Assembly: GCF_003867075.1 (NCBI RefSeq)
Contig: NZ_CP032544.1
Span: 538,501-602,500, forward strand
DNA: 64,000 nt
Direction: 5' to 3'
Origin: Tenacibaculum mesophilum
Lineage (GTDB): Bacteria > Bacteroidota > Bacteroidia > Flavobacteriales > Flavobacteriaceae
Shown here: positions 8,799 through 18,668 of the stretch, piece by piece
Layout of the letters: the number at the start of each line of letters is the position of its first letter
How positions within the stretch are numbered: the first letter of the stretch is position 1
Translations under genes and position numbers: made by a program
Notes under the pieces: generated by a model
Told to the model about the DNA's origin: nothing
Database searches by the model: none
What the model saw: the letters and a program-made list of their open reading frames with translations, nothing else

Positions 8799-11700
8799 AT
8801 GAAATTACAGTTACAAAAAAAAATGGGAAAAATTATTGGCGCTTTAGCATTAGTCTTTTTAATGATTACAGCTAATTCGTGTAAAAAAACAGTTACTACA
8901 GAAAGTAATGTAAATGAATTTGGTGAATATATTAGTGGTTTTCCAGATAAGCTAATATCGGTAAACCCTAACTTAAAATTTGTATTAAAAAATAAAGTCA
9001 CGACAAACTTTGATGCCACTGAAGTTATTACTACAAAACCAGCTATAAAAGGAGAAGTAGTTTTAAATGATAATGAGTTAGTTTTTGTTCCAGCTGAAAA
9101 ACTAAAAAGCAATCAAGAGTATTTAATAACACTTCATTTATCTAAATTATATGAAGATATAGAGGAAGATTTAGAGAACTTTACTGTTAAAGTGAAAACT
9201 AAAGAATTATTATTCAACGTTTCTTTACAAGCTCCAAGTGTTCATAATAAAAAACTATATGCAGTAGAAGGAGAGTTAATTGCTAGTGATATTATAGAAA
9301 CGGAAAAAATTCCATCTTTAATTAGAGCTACATATAATGGGAAAGAAAAAGCTATAAAGTTTAGTACTGTAGGTAAAGTAAGTTCTAAAGTTTACTTTAA
9401 GATAGACAGTATAGAGCGCTATGAGGAAGACAAACAATTAAAGGTAGAGTGGACTGGAACACCAATTCAGTCAGAGTCCAAAGGAAGTAGAGAAGTTACC
9501 ATAACAGGAAAAAACAACTTTAAGATATTAAATGTTGAAGTTATTGATATAGATAAACAACATATTGAAATAAGCTTCTCAGACCCATTACAAAAATCAC
9601 AAAATTTAAAAGGACTTATTCAGTTTTTAAATACTCAAAAAAGAGCTTTTACATACAAGATAAATAGTAACAAAGTAACAGTATATCCAAAATCATCATT
9701 TACACAAAAAGTTGATTTAGAGATTTTCAAAGGAATTAAGAGTGTGGATGGTTATACTTTAAAAGAAAACACAATTAAAACGGTTTATTTTGAAGAATTA
9801 AAGCCTGCGGTAAAGTTTATAAAGAGTGGATCAATACTTCCAAACTCTAATAACCTAAAAATAAATTTTAGTGCAGTTAACTTAAAAGCGGTTGATGCTA
9901 CAATTTACAAAGTATATAAGGAAAATGTATTGCAATTTTTACAAAATAATAGTTTAAGTAATCAAGGAAATTTACGTTATGTAGGGCGTCCTGTAGCTAA
10001 ATACACAGTAAACCTTGGTAATCAAGGATTAGATCTAAGTAAAGAAAATGCTTTTGCTATTGATTTAGCAGAAATAATAAAAGTGGAAAACGGAGCGATG
10101 TATAGAGTCGAGTTTTCATTTAATAAAGACTATTCAAATTATAAATGTGCAGAAGGTGTTTCAACGAAAACCATCGTTTTCGGAAAAAAGGAGATAGATA
10201 CCAAAAGCTATGACAACCCTAATTACTATGACGATTATTACTACGATTATAATTGGAGAGATAGAGAGGATCCTTGCACAACGTCATACTATTATAACAA
10301 AGATATTAGTACAAATATTTTAGCTACCAATATTGGAGTTATAATTAAAAAAGGAAATAATAATAAAACGTTAGTAGCAGTAACAGATATACTTACCACA
10401 GATGCTATAGAAGGAGCAAAAGTAACTTTATATAATTTACAAAAGCAAGAAGTAGCTTCAGAAACAACTAATAAAGAAGGAGTAGTTTCTTTTTCTGATG
10501 TTACTAATGCCTTTTTTGCAGTAGTTACTAAAAACAACAATACAACTTATGTGAAGTTGAAAGACGGTGATGCACTTTCAATGAGTAAGTTTGATGTTTC
10601 TGGAGTGAAATTACAAGAAGGAATCAAAGGGTATATTTATGGAGAACGAGGAGTTTGGAGACCAGGAGATCAATTGTTTTTAACTTTTGTTTTAAACGAT
10701 AATGCGAATCCAATTCCAGAGGAACACCCAATAAAATTTGAATTAATAAATCCGCAAGGAAAAATAATCGATAGAAAAGTACTTCCAAAAAAATCAAACA
10801 ATGTATACACATACGCTCCTATAACAAACCTAGAAGCTATTACTGGTAATTGGAAGTTACGTGTAAGTGTTGGCGGAGCTGTTTTCAATAAAACATTAAA
10901 GATTGAAACCATAAAACCGAATCGATTAAAGATAAAACTAGCTACAGATGCAGAGTTCATCAAAGCAAATTCAACTATTACAGGAAATGTAGAAGTAAAA
11001 TGGTTACATGGAGCAATAGCAAGAGGATTAAAGTTAGATATCAACGGGAAATTCTCACAAACCAATACGGAGTTTTCAAAATTCAAAAACTATAATTTTG
11101 ATGATGTAACTCGTCGATTTGGAACAGAAGAGTTTAAAGTGCTAAAAGGAAGTTTAAGTAATGAAGGAACTACTAAGTTCTCGGTAAAACCTAAATTAGA
11201 TAGTAAAGCTCCAGGAATGTTAAGAGCGAGTTTTATTACAAAAGTGTATGAAAATGGAGGTGACTTTAGTACAGATGTGTTCTCTAACAAAGTGTCACCG
11301 TATACTTCGTATGCTGGATTACAAGATGCTGAAGAACCACAATCTAAAAACTATTTATTTACAGATGAAAACTATACATTTAATGTAGCTTCAGTAAATG
11401 AAGAAGGAGTAGGAATAGCAAATACTTTAGAAGTAAATGTATATAAATTATCATGGCGTTGGTGGTGGAGTACTTCTGATAATGGATTGTCTAGTTATGA
11501 TGGTACACGTTATCATGAACCTTATAAGAAATTAAAAGTAACAACAAATGCAAGCGGTAAAGGAACCTTTACATTAAAGGTTGACGAAAATGATTGGGGA
11601 CGTTATTTAATAAAAGTAAAAGACTCAAAAAGTAAGCATGTTACCTCAAATGTGGTTTATTTTGATTGGCCTTCTTGGTATGCTAAAAAGAAAGGAAATC

Positions 11701-14318
11701 AAGATAAAAGTAACGCTACGATGTTAATATTTACAACCGATAAAGAATCGTATGAAGTAGATGAAAAAGCAACTGTGAAGTTTCCGTCTTCAGAAGGAGG
11801 AAAAGCGTTTATTACCATAGAAAACGGAACAGAAGTATTAGATCATTTCTGGGTACCAACACAAGCACAACAAACATCGTTTAGTTTCCCAGTAAAAGCG
11901 AGTTATACACCAAATGTATTTGTAAATATTTCATTGTTACAAAAACATAGTCAAACAGTAAACGATTTACCAATTCGTATGTACGGTTCAATACCAATGT
12001 TGGTACACAATCCTGCAACGAAATTAGAACCAAAAATCCAGTTAGCGGACGAGTTAAGACCAGAGTCTACGGCTACTATTCAAGTAAAAGAAGAAAAAGG
12101 TAGACCAATGACCTATACCATTGCGTTAGTGGATGAAGGCTTGTTAGATTTAACACGTTTTAAAACACCAAATCCATGGGGAGTGTTCTATGCACGCCAA
12201 TCTCTTGGTGTAAAAACTTGGGATATTTTTGATGACGTTATTGGTGCTTACGGTGGAAAAGTAAATCAAATATTAAGTATTGGAGGAGATGAAGCAGAGG
12301 CAGGAAGTAAAAACCGAAAAGCGAATCGATTCAAACCAATGGTTACGTATTTAGGCCCTTTCGATTTAGAAAAAGGAGACAGTAAGGAACATAAAATAAA
12401 AATACCTAAATATGTAGGATCTGTTCGAGCTATGGTGGTGGCTACTGATACTAAAAAAGATGCGTACGGTAGCGATGAAAAAACAGCTTTTGTACGAAAA
12501 CCAGTAATGATTTTAGCATCATTGCCTCGTAAAATAACACCACAAGAAACTGTTACCTTACCAGTTACTGTTTTTGCAATGAAACCAAACATTAAAAATG
12601 TAAAAGTTACAGTACAACCAAACGAAGCATATACTATTGTAGGAGATAAAACACAAACCGTTTCATTTAGTCAGCCAGATGAAAAAATGGCGTATTTCAC
12701 CTTAAAAGTAAATGATTTTAAAGGAATTGGTAAAGTAAAAATAGACGCAAGTTCAGGAAGAGAAAAAGCATCTTACGAAGTAGAAATAGATGTGTTAAAC
12801 CCAAATCCAGTAACTACTGAAGTAAAAGATGTCGTATTGAAATCTAATGAAGTAGGGGAGATTAACTTTACAAGTTTTGGTACCAAAGGAACGAACGGAG
12901 CTACGTTAGAATTATCAACCTTACCACCAATGAACTTTACCAAGCGTTTGGGATACTTAATTCGTTATCCGCATGGATGTGTAGAACAAACAACTTCAGG
13001 TGCTTTTCCACAGTTGTTTTTACCAGAATTATTTGAATTATCAAAAGAGAAGATAGCTTCAACAGAAAGAAATATAAAAGCAGCAATTCAACGTTTATCA
13101 GATTTCCAATTATCTAATGGAGGATTGTCATACTGGCAAGGAAATAGTACCGCAGATAGTTGGGGAACGTCTTATGCAGGTCATTTTATGATAGCGGCCG
13201 AGAAGAAAGGATATGTGCTACCTATTGGTTTCAAATCAAAATGGATAGGATATCAAAAGCAACAAGCACGTAATTGGAGAAATAACTCACGTTATTACAA
13301 TAATTCTTTATCACAAGCATATAGGTTATACACGTTAAGTTTAGCAAATAGTCCTGATTTAGCATCAATGAACCGTTTACGCGAATCAATGGGAGTTTCA
13401 GATGAAGCAAAAATGAGATTAGCAAGCGCGTATGCTTTAATAGGTAAAAAGGCTATAGCAAAATCTATTTTAAAAGGAATAACCGGTTATACCTATACAA
13501 AACGATATTATTCAAACTATGGTTCTGAAACTAGAAACAAAGCAATGTCTTTAGAAACCTATATGTTGTTGGATGACGAAACTAAATCAATAAAGTTAGC
13601 AAAAGAAATTGCTGAAAATCTATCAAGCGAGCGTTGGATGAGCACACAAACTACGGCCTATAGTTTGTTGGCAATGAGCCAATATGCTCTAAAAAATGGC
13701 GGTAGTGACGGAATTAATACAAGTTATATTTTAAATAAGGCGTCAGGAGAAGCAAGTACTTCAAAATCGCTGTTAGCAAAAGATTTAATAGCTATTCAAA
13801 AAGAAAATTCATTAAAAATAACTAACAAAAACAACGGAGTTTTATATGTACGTATACTAAACAAAGGAATTTTACCAGTAGGTGAAGAAAAAGTATTCCA
13901 AAAGAATTTAGAAACCACTATTACATACAAAACAAAAGATGGAGCTCGTATTACTCCAGATAACTTGTCACAAGGAACCAATTTTGTAGCAGAAGTTACA
14001 GTGAAAAATCCAACAAGTGAAACCATTGAAAATGTAGCATTAACGCAATACATTCCTTCAGGATGGGAAATTGTAAATACACGTTTTACTGATTTTGGAA
14101 ACAATACAACATCTTCAAAAGTAGATTATACCGATATACGAGATGCAAGTATCAGTAACTACTTTACCTTGAAGAAGTACGAAACCAAAACATTTAGAGT
14201 ATTAGTGAATGCTTCGTATTTAGGTGAATATTATTTACCAGGAGTACAAGTAGAAGCAATGTATGACAACGATTATATAGCTCGTACTAAAGGACAGTGG
14301 ATTAAGGTAATTAAGTAA
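8799..14318 (+). CDS. Bacterial alpha-2-macroglobulin (MG2 / thioester-domain lipoprotein)
   Basis: An 1839-residue periplasmic lipoprotein with lipobox ANSC (Cys28). Several MG beta-sandwich domains come first, including an MG2-type region (GYIYGERGVWRPGDQ, about residue 610). A bait/alpha-2-macroglobulin region follows (IALVDEGLLDLTRFKTPNP, about 1105), then the thioester domain. The thioester motif GCVEQ is intact: Cys1394 and Gln1397 can form the internal thioester that traps proteases. An alpha-helical TED region and a receptor-like domain complete the protein. Bacterial alpha-2-macroglobulins protect the periplasm from attacking proteases and are typically encoded beside pbpC, as here. 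An alternative start is Met9 (8823). Confidence 0.93.
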   Translation: MKLQLQKKMGKIIGALALVFLMITANSCKKTVTTESNVNEFGEYISGFPDKLISVNPNLKFVLKNKVTTNFDATEVITTKPAIKGEVVLNDNELVFVPAEKLKSNQEYLITLHLSKLYEDIEEDLENFTVKVKTKELLFNVSLQAPSVHNKKLYAVEGELIASDIIETEKIPSLIRATYNGKEKAIKFSTVGKVSSKVYFKIDSIERYEEDKQLKVEWTGTPIQSESKGSREVTITGKNNFKILNVEVIDIDKQHIEISFSDPLQKSQNLKGLIQFLNTQKRAFTYKINSNKVTVYPKSSFTQKVDLEIFKGIKSVDGYTLKENTIKTVYFEELKPAVKFIKSGSILPNSNNLKINFSAVNLKAVDATIYKVYKENVLQFLQNNSLSNQGNLRYVGRPVAKYTVNLGNQGLDLSKENAFAIDLAEIIKVENGAMYRVEFSFNKDYSNYKCAEGVSTKTIVFGKKEIDTKSYDNPNYYDDYYYDYNWRDREDPCTTSYYYNKDISTNILATNIGVIIKKGNNNKTLVAVTDILTTDAIEGAKVTLYNLQKQEVASETTNKEGVVSFSDVTNAFFAVVTKNNNTTYVKLKDGDALSMSKFDVSGVKLQEGIKGYIYGERGVWRPGDQLFLTFVLNDNANPIPEEHPIKFELINPQGKIIDRKVLPKKSNNVYTYAPITNLEAITGNWKLRVSVGGAVFNKTLKIETIKPNRLKIKLATDAEFIKANSTITGNVEVKWLHGAIARGLKLDINGKFSQTNTEFSKFKNYNFDDVTRRFGTEEFKVLKGSLSNEGTTKFSVKPKLDSKAPGMLRASFITKVYENGGDFSTDVFSNKVSPYTSYAGLQDAEEPQSKNYLFTDENYTFNVASVNEEGVGIANTLEVNVYKLSWRWWWSTSDNGLSSYDGTRYHEPYKKLKVTTNASGKGTFTLKVDENDWGRYLIKVKDSKSKHVTSNVVYFDWPSWYAKKKGNQDKSNATMLIFTTDKESYEVDEKATVKFPSSEGGKAFITIENGTEVLDHFWVPTQAQQTSFSFPVKASYTPNVFVNISLLQKHSQTVNDLPIRMYGSIPMLVHNPATKLEPKIQLADELRPESTATIQVKEEKGRPMTYTIALVDEGLLDLTRFKTPNPWGVFYARQSLGVKTWDIFDDVIGAYGGKVNQILSIGGDEAEAGSKNRKANRFKPMVTYLGPFDLEKGDSKEHKIKIPKYVGSVRAMVVATDTKKDAYGSDEKTAFVRKPVMILASLPRKITPQETVTLPVTVFAMKPNIKNVKVTVQPNEAYTIVGDKTQTVSFSQPDEKMAYFTLKVNDFKGIGKVKIDASSGREKASYEVEIDVLNPNPVTTEVKDVVLKSNEVGEINFTSFGTKGTNGATLELSTLPPMNFTKRLGYLIRYPHGCVEQTTSGAFPQLFLPELFELSKEKIASTERNIKAAIQRLSDFQLSNGGLSYWQGNSTADSWGTSYAGHFMIAAEKKGYVLPIGFKSKWIGYQKQQARNWRNNSRYYNNSLSQAYRLYTLSLANSPDLASMNRLRESMGVSDEAKMRLASAYALIGKKAIAKSILKGITGYTYTKRYYSNYGSETRNKAMSLETYMLLDDETKSIKLAKEIAENLSSERWMSTQTTAYSLLAMSQYALKNGGSDGINTSYILNKASGEASTSKSLLAKDLIAIQKENSLKITNKNNGVLYVRILNKGILPVGEEKVFQKNLETTITYKTKDGARITPDNLSQGTNFVAEVTVKNPTSETIENVALTQYIPSGWEIVNTRFTDFGNNTTSSKVDYTDIRDASISNYFTLKKYETKTFRVLVNASYLGEYYLPGVQVEAMYDNDYIARTKGQWIKVIK

Positions 14319-14327
14319 ATAGTTTCT

Positions 14328-14360
14328 AAACAATCATTACGGTTTTTGTAGTGATTGTTT
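14328..14360 (+). promoter_or_regulatory. Hairpin between alpha-2-macroglobulin gene and pbpC
   Basis: The arms 14328-14340 and 14348-14360 form a 13-bp stem (one U-G pair) around a 7-base loop in the plus-strand RNA. It lacks a good T-tract, so it may be a weak terminator or an attenuator. A near copy lies 144 bases downstream inside pbpC. Confidence 0.6.
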
Positions 14361-14431
14361 GTTATTTGTTAAATTTTAAAAGAGGGTACGAGGGATATTT
14401 TTTAGGAGAAATTTGACACATAAAATAATTT

Positions 14432-16786
14432 ATGCAAACAATTTTCAAATGGATACAACAAAATAAAATCAAAACAATCATCACAGCGTTCGTGGTGATT
14501 GTTTATTATTTCTGTTTACCAAAAAAATTATTTGAGATACCTACATCAACAGTTGTTACTGCAAAAAACAACAAATTATTAGGAGCTGTAATAGCCAGCG
14601 ATGGTCAGTGGAGATTTCCTGAGTTAGACTCTGTGCCTAGAAAATTTGAATATTGTATTTTACAATTTGAAGATGCTTACTTCTATAAGCATTTCGGGTT
14701 TAATCCTATTTCAATAGGAAAAGCAATGGTAGAAAACATCAAAGCGAAAAGAGTTGTACGAGGAGGAAGCACATTGACACAGCAAGTAATTCGCTTATCA
14801 AGAAAGAATAAAGAACGCTCATATTTTGAAAAGCTACAAGAATTAATACTAGCCACTCGATTAGAATTTCGTCACTCAAAAAAAGAAATTCTAAACCTCT
14901 ATGCATCTCATGCTCCTTATGGAGGAAATGTTGTTGGGTTAGAAATGGCATCGTGGCGTTATTTTGGTTTAAAACCACATCAATTGTCATGGGCAGAAAC
15001 AGCAACTCTAGCTGTATTACCCAATGCTCCTTCATTGATTTATCCGGGAAAAAATCAACAAAAGCTAAAAAATAAAAGAAATAGGTTATTACAAAAATTA
15101 CATGAAGAAGGAATAATAGATCAAATAACATATGATTTAGCAATTGAAGAAGAGTTACCACAAAAACCATATCCGTTACCTACAGTAGCACCACATTTTG
15201 TACAAGAAGTAACTAAACAGTATAGAGGACAACGTGTAAAAAGTTCTATTGATATTCATTTGCAAAGGCAAGTAAATAATTTAGTAAAGCAGCATTATTT
15301 CCGTCAAAAACAAAATGAAGTCTACAATATGGCAGTATTGGTGTTAGATGTTAAAACAAGAAAAGTACTGTCTTATGTAGGGAATTCTCCAACCGATAAA
15401 GCACATCAAAAAGATGTGAACAATATCATCGCTCCAAGAAGTACAGGAAGTACTTTAAAGCCTTTTTTATATGCGCAAATGCTACAATCGGGAGATTTAC
15501 TACCTAGTCAATTAGTCGCAGATGTACCAACAGAAATAGCAGGTTATTCTCCTAAAAATTTTAATTTAACTTTTGATGGAGCAGTTCCTGCGAACGAAGC
15601 ATTAACACGTTCACTGAACATTCCTTCAGTACGCATGTTACAGCGATACGGATTGGAAAAATTTAGAGAAGATTTAAAAGCATATCACATTAGCGATATT
15701 AATAAATCAGCAGATTATTATGGACTCTCCTTGATTTTAGGAGGAGCAGAAGCTAGTTTATGGGATTTATGTAAAACCTTTGCAGGATACGCAGGAATTG
15801 TAAATCACTATGAAGAACTAAAACATAAGTATTACCAAAATGAGTTCATAGAACCTAGTTTTTTGTCAGAAAGAACTCCAGATTTTGGTAAAGTTCAAGA
15901 AGACTATATAACTTTAGATGCTGGAGCTACATTTTTAACACTAAACACTTTAATAGAGGTAAATAGACCTTATACAGATCAAGCTTGGAAGTATTATGAT
16001 TCGTCTCAAAAAATAGCATGGAAAACAGGGACAAGTTTTGGAAATAAAGATGCTTGGGCAGTTGGAGTTACCCCAAAATATGTAGTAGGGGTGTGGATAG
16101 GAAATTCTGATGGAGAAGGACGTCCAGACTTAACAGGAGTTGGAAGTGCAGCTCCATTAATGTTTAATGTTTTTGATGTGTTACCGAAATCTAACTGGTT
16201 TTTAGAACCCTATGAAGATTTAATAGAAGCTGCTATTTGTGAGAAAAGCGGGTTCTTAGCTAAGACAATTTGTCCTTTAGTAATAACCAAAAGAGTTCAA
16301 AAAAGTGCTATGAAAGCCAAGTCATGCCCGTATCACCAAGAAATAACGGTAGATATATCTGAAAAATATAGAGTGAACTCAAATTGCGAATCAATTTCTA
16401 ACATGATAACAAAACCATGGTTTGTATTACCACCACTAATGGCTTATTATTATCAGCAGAATAACGCAGATTACAGATCACTTCCAAAATATAGATCAGA
16501 TTGTAACCAGTTGGAAAGTAATACAATGGATTTTGTTTTTCCTGCTAAGCTCACATCAAAAATATCGTTAACACGAGGAGAGAATAATAAGTTAAATCCT
16601 ATAATTTTAAAGCTCACACACGCCAATGCAGAGGCAAAAGTATATTGGTATTTAAATAAACAATTTATTGGAATAACAGAACAGTATCATGAACAAGCTG
16701 TTATGCCAAAAAAAGGAGTTCATACAATAACAGTTATAGATGATTTTGGGAATGAGCTGAAAAGGATTATTGAACTAAAAAATTAA
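14432..16786 (+). CDS. pbpC: Penicillin-binding protein 1C
   Basis: A 784-residue bifunctional peptidoglycan synthase. An N-terminal membrane anchor (about 14-30) precedes a GT51 transglycosylase domain with the catalytic Glu at about 80 (FEDAYFYKHFG) and RGGSTLTQQ (110-118). The transpeptidase domain carries STLK (Ser340, Lys343), SLN (394-396) and KTGT (531-534), so all active-site motifs are present. The C-terminus has the Ig-like BiPBP domain typical of PBP1C. Pairing with alpha-2-macroglobulin is conserved in many bacteria and suggests repair of peptidoglycan after envelope attack. A second hairpin lies within codons 14-24, and a terminator follows the gene. Confidence 0.93.
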   Translation: MQTIFKWIQQNKIKTIITAFVVIVYYFCLPKKLFEIPTSTVVTAKNNKLLGAVIASDGQWRFPELDSVPRKFEYCILQFEDAYFYKHFGFNPISIGKAMVENIKAKRVVRGGSTLTQQVIRLSRKNKERSYFEKLQELILATRLEFRHSKKEILNLYASHAPYGGNVVGLEMASWRYFGLKPHQLSWAETATLAVLPNAPSLIYPGKNQQKLKNKRNRLLQKLHEEGIIDQITYDLAIEEELPQKPYPLPTVAPHFVQEVTKQYRGQRVKSSIDIHLQRQVNNLVKQHYFRQKQNEVYNMAVLVLDVKTRKVLSYVGNSPTDKAHQKDVNNIIAPRSTGSTLKPFLYAQMLQSGDLLPSQLVADVPTEIAGYSPKNFNLTFDGAVPANEALTRSLNIPSVRMLQRYGLEKFREDLKAYHISDINKSADYYGLSLILGGAEASLWDLCKTFAGYAGIVNHYEELKHKYYQNEFIEPSFLSERTPDFGKVQEDYITLDAGATFLTLNTLIEVNRPYTDQAWKYYDSSQKIAWKTGTSFGNKDAWAVGVTPKYVVGVWIGNSDGEGRPDLTGVGSAAPLMFNVFDVLPKSNWFLEPYEDLIEAAICEKSGFLAKTICPLVITKRVQKSAMKAKSCPYHQEITVDISEKYRVNSNCESISNMITKPWFVLPPLMAYYYQQNNADYRSLPKYRSDCNQLESNTMDFVFPAKLTSKISLTRGENNKLNPIILKLTHANAEAKVYWYLNKQFIGITEQYHEQAVMPKKGVHTITVIDDFGNELKRIIELKN
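14472..14504 (+). promoter_or_regulatory. Second, near-identical hairpin inside the pbpC start
   Basis: The arms 14472-14484 and 14492-14504 pair over 13 bp (one U-G pair) around the loop AGCGTTC. They are almost the same sequence as the hairpin at 14328-14360, so arms could also pair across the two hairpins. It lies in the codons for the membrane anchor. Confidence 0.5.
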
Positions 16787-16794
16787 ATAAATAT

Positions 16795-16833
16795 AAATAC
16801 GGTTTAATTAAAAGCTGTATTTTTAGTTTTTTT
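16795..16833 (+). terminator. Terminator after pbpC
   Basis: A 10-bp stem with wobble pairs (16795-16804 with 16813-16822) is followed by TTAGTTTTTTT. Confidence 0.7.
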
Positions 16834-16844
16834 AAATATAAAAT

Positions 16845-18668
16845 ATGTTAGAACTAGCAGGGATAATTATACTTGGAATTTTAGCTCAATGGGTAGCTTG
16901 GAGGTTTAAAATTCCAGCAATTTTACCTTTAATTTTAATAGGATTGCTTGTTGGACCTATTGCAGCAGAATTTTTTAATGATGATGGAAGTAAATGGATA
17001 GAACCTATTTGGGATGGTGAAAAAGGGTTATTCCCCGGAGAAGGACTGTACTATTTTGTGTCATTATCAATTAGTATTATTCTTTTTGAAGGAGGTTTGA
17101 CCTTACGACGCGGAGAAATAAAAAATATAGGTCCTGTTATCACCAAATTAATCACATTAGGATCTGCAGTTACTTTTTTTGGAGGAGCTATAATTGCTCA
17201 TTATGTATTTGGATTAAGTTGGGAGTTGTCATTCTTATTTTCTGGATTAATAATTGTTACTGGACCTACAGTAATAACACCAATTCTTAGAAACATACCG
17301 CTTAAAAAAGATGTCTCAGCAGTTTTAAAATGGGAAGGAATACTAATAGACCCTATTGGAGCATTAGTAGCTGTACTTGTTTTTGAATTTATAAGTGTAG
17401 GTGGAGGTGCTGGATTTACTGGAACAGCCTTATTAGAATTCTTAAAAATTATCCTTTTTGGAACCACTTTCGGTTTCACTTTTGCCCATGCTTTAATCTT
17501 TGTAATTAATAAAAAATGGGTGCCACATTATTTATTAAATGTAGTTTCCTTATCCACTGTTTTATTAGTATTTGTAGAATCTGAATTATTTGCTCATGAA
17601 TCAGGATTATTAGCTGTTGTGGTTATGGGAATGGTACTTGGTAATAGTAAATTAAAGAACTTAAAAGAGATACTGTACTTTAAAGAATCATTAAGTGTCT
17701 TGTTAATCTCTATTCTATTTATTTTATTATCAGCAAATATTGATTATAAAGAGCTAACACTATTATATGAGTGGAAAACATTGCTTCTATTTGCTTTAAT
17801 TGTGTTTGTGATACGTCCGTTAGCAGTATTTTTAAGTACCTCAAAATCTAATTTAAAAACTAACGAAAAACTATTTATTAGTTGGGTAGGGCCAAGAGGT
17901 ATTGTTGCAGCAGGTATTGCTTCGTTATTTGGAAGCAAGCTGTTAAAGCAAGGAATTGAAGGAGCAGAATATATTACACCTTTAGTATTTATGGTGGTGT
18001 TAGGAACTGTTTTGTTAAACGCTACTACAGCAAGGTTATTTGCTAAATTAGTTGGTGTATTTTTAAAACGTTCAAATGCAATAATGATTGTTGGAGCTTC
18101 AGATTTAGCTAGAATGATTGCTAAGTATTTAAAACAAAACCAAAGAAGAGTGGTGTTGATTGATTCTAATATTGAAAATGTTGAAAAGGCCAAAGAAGAA
18201 GGATTAGAATCAATTGAAGTAAATATTTATGATGATCAACTTACAGACAATATTGAACTTAATGATGTAGGATATTTAATAGCAATGACAGGAAGTGATT
18301 CAATTAACAAATTTGTAATTTCTAATTTCTCCTCTATTTTTGGAGAGCAAGGAGCTTATCGTTTAGCAACTTCTCAGGAAGTTATTACAAAAGATTACGA
18401 AGACGAAGATCATTTATTTACAATAGAAGATGATTATATTAATTTAATGGAAGCTGTAAGAGAATTCCCTGAAATTCACGAAACAGTAGTTAATTCTATT
18501 GATGATTATAAGAAGAAAATTGAAGAAATTAATAGAGATCAAAAATCGATTCCAATTTTCGTTAAGAGTCAAAAGAATGAAATTCTATTAATCTCAGAAT
18601 TTGAGAAAAAAGTAAAGAAAATAGAAGATTGGAAGTTAGTTTACGTAGGTAAGAATTTAAACATCTAA
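16845..18668 (+). CDS. Cation/proton antiporter (CPA1, NhaP-like) with C-terminal TrkA-N domain
   Basis: A 607-residue protein. Residues 1-400 hold about 12-13 membrane segments of the Na+/H+ exchanger fold (ILFEGGLTLR, GPTVITPILR, EGILIDPIGALVAV with the transport Asp, SWVGPRGIVAAGIASL). Residues about 405-520 form a Rossmann-type TrkA-N/RCK domain (IMIVGASDLARMIAKYL, VVLIDSN), which in related transporters senses nucleotides or controls gating. It exchanges sodium or potassium for protons at the inner membrane; the exact cation cannot be read from the sequence. Its last 12 bases overlap the 3' end of the convergent dnaX gene. Confidence 0.88.
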   Translation: MLELAGIIILGILAQWVAWRFKIPAILPLILIGLLVGPIAAEFFNDDGSKWIEPIWDGEKGLFPGEGLYYFVSLSISIILFEGGLTLRRGEIKNIGPVITKLITLGSAVTFFGGAIIAHYVFGLSWELSFLFSGLIIVTGPTVITPILRNIPLKKDVSAVLKWEGILIDPIGALVAVLVFEFISVGGGAGFTGTALLEFLKIILFGTTFGFTFAHALIFVINKKWVPHYLLNVVSLSTVLLVFVESELFAHESGLLAVVVMGMVLGNSKLKNLKEILYFKESLSVLLISILFILLSANIDYKELTLLYEWKTLLLFALIVFVIRPLAVFLSTSKSNLKTNEKLFISWVGPRGIVAAGIASLFGSKLLKQGIEGAEYITPLVFMVVLGTVLLNATTARLFAKLVGVFLKRSNAIMIVGASDLARMIAKYLKQNQRRVVLIDSNIENVEKAKEEGLESIEVNIYDDQLTDNIELNDVGYLIAMTGSDSINKFVISNFSSIFGEQGAYRLATSQEVITKDYEDEDHLFTIEDDYINLMEAVREFPEIHETVVNSIDDYKKKIEEINRDQKSIPIFVKSQKNEILLISEFEKKVKKIEDWKLVYVGKNLNI

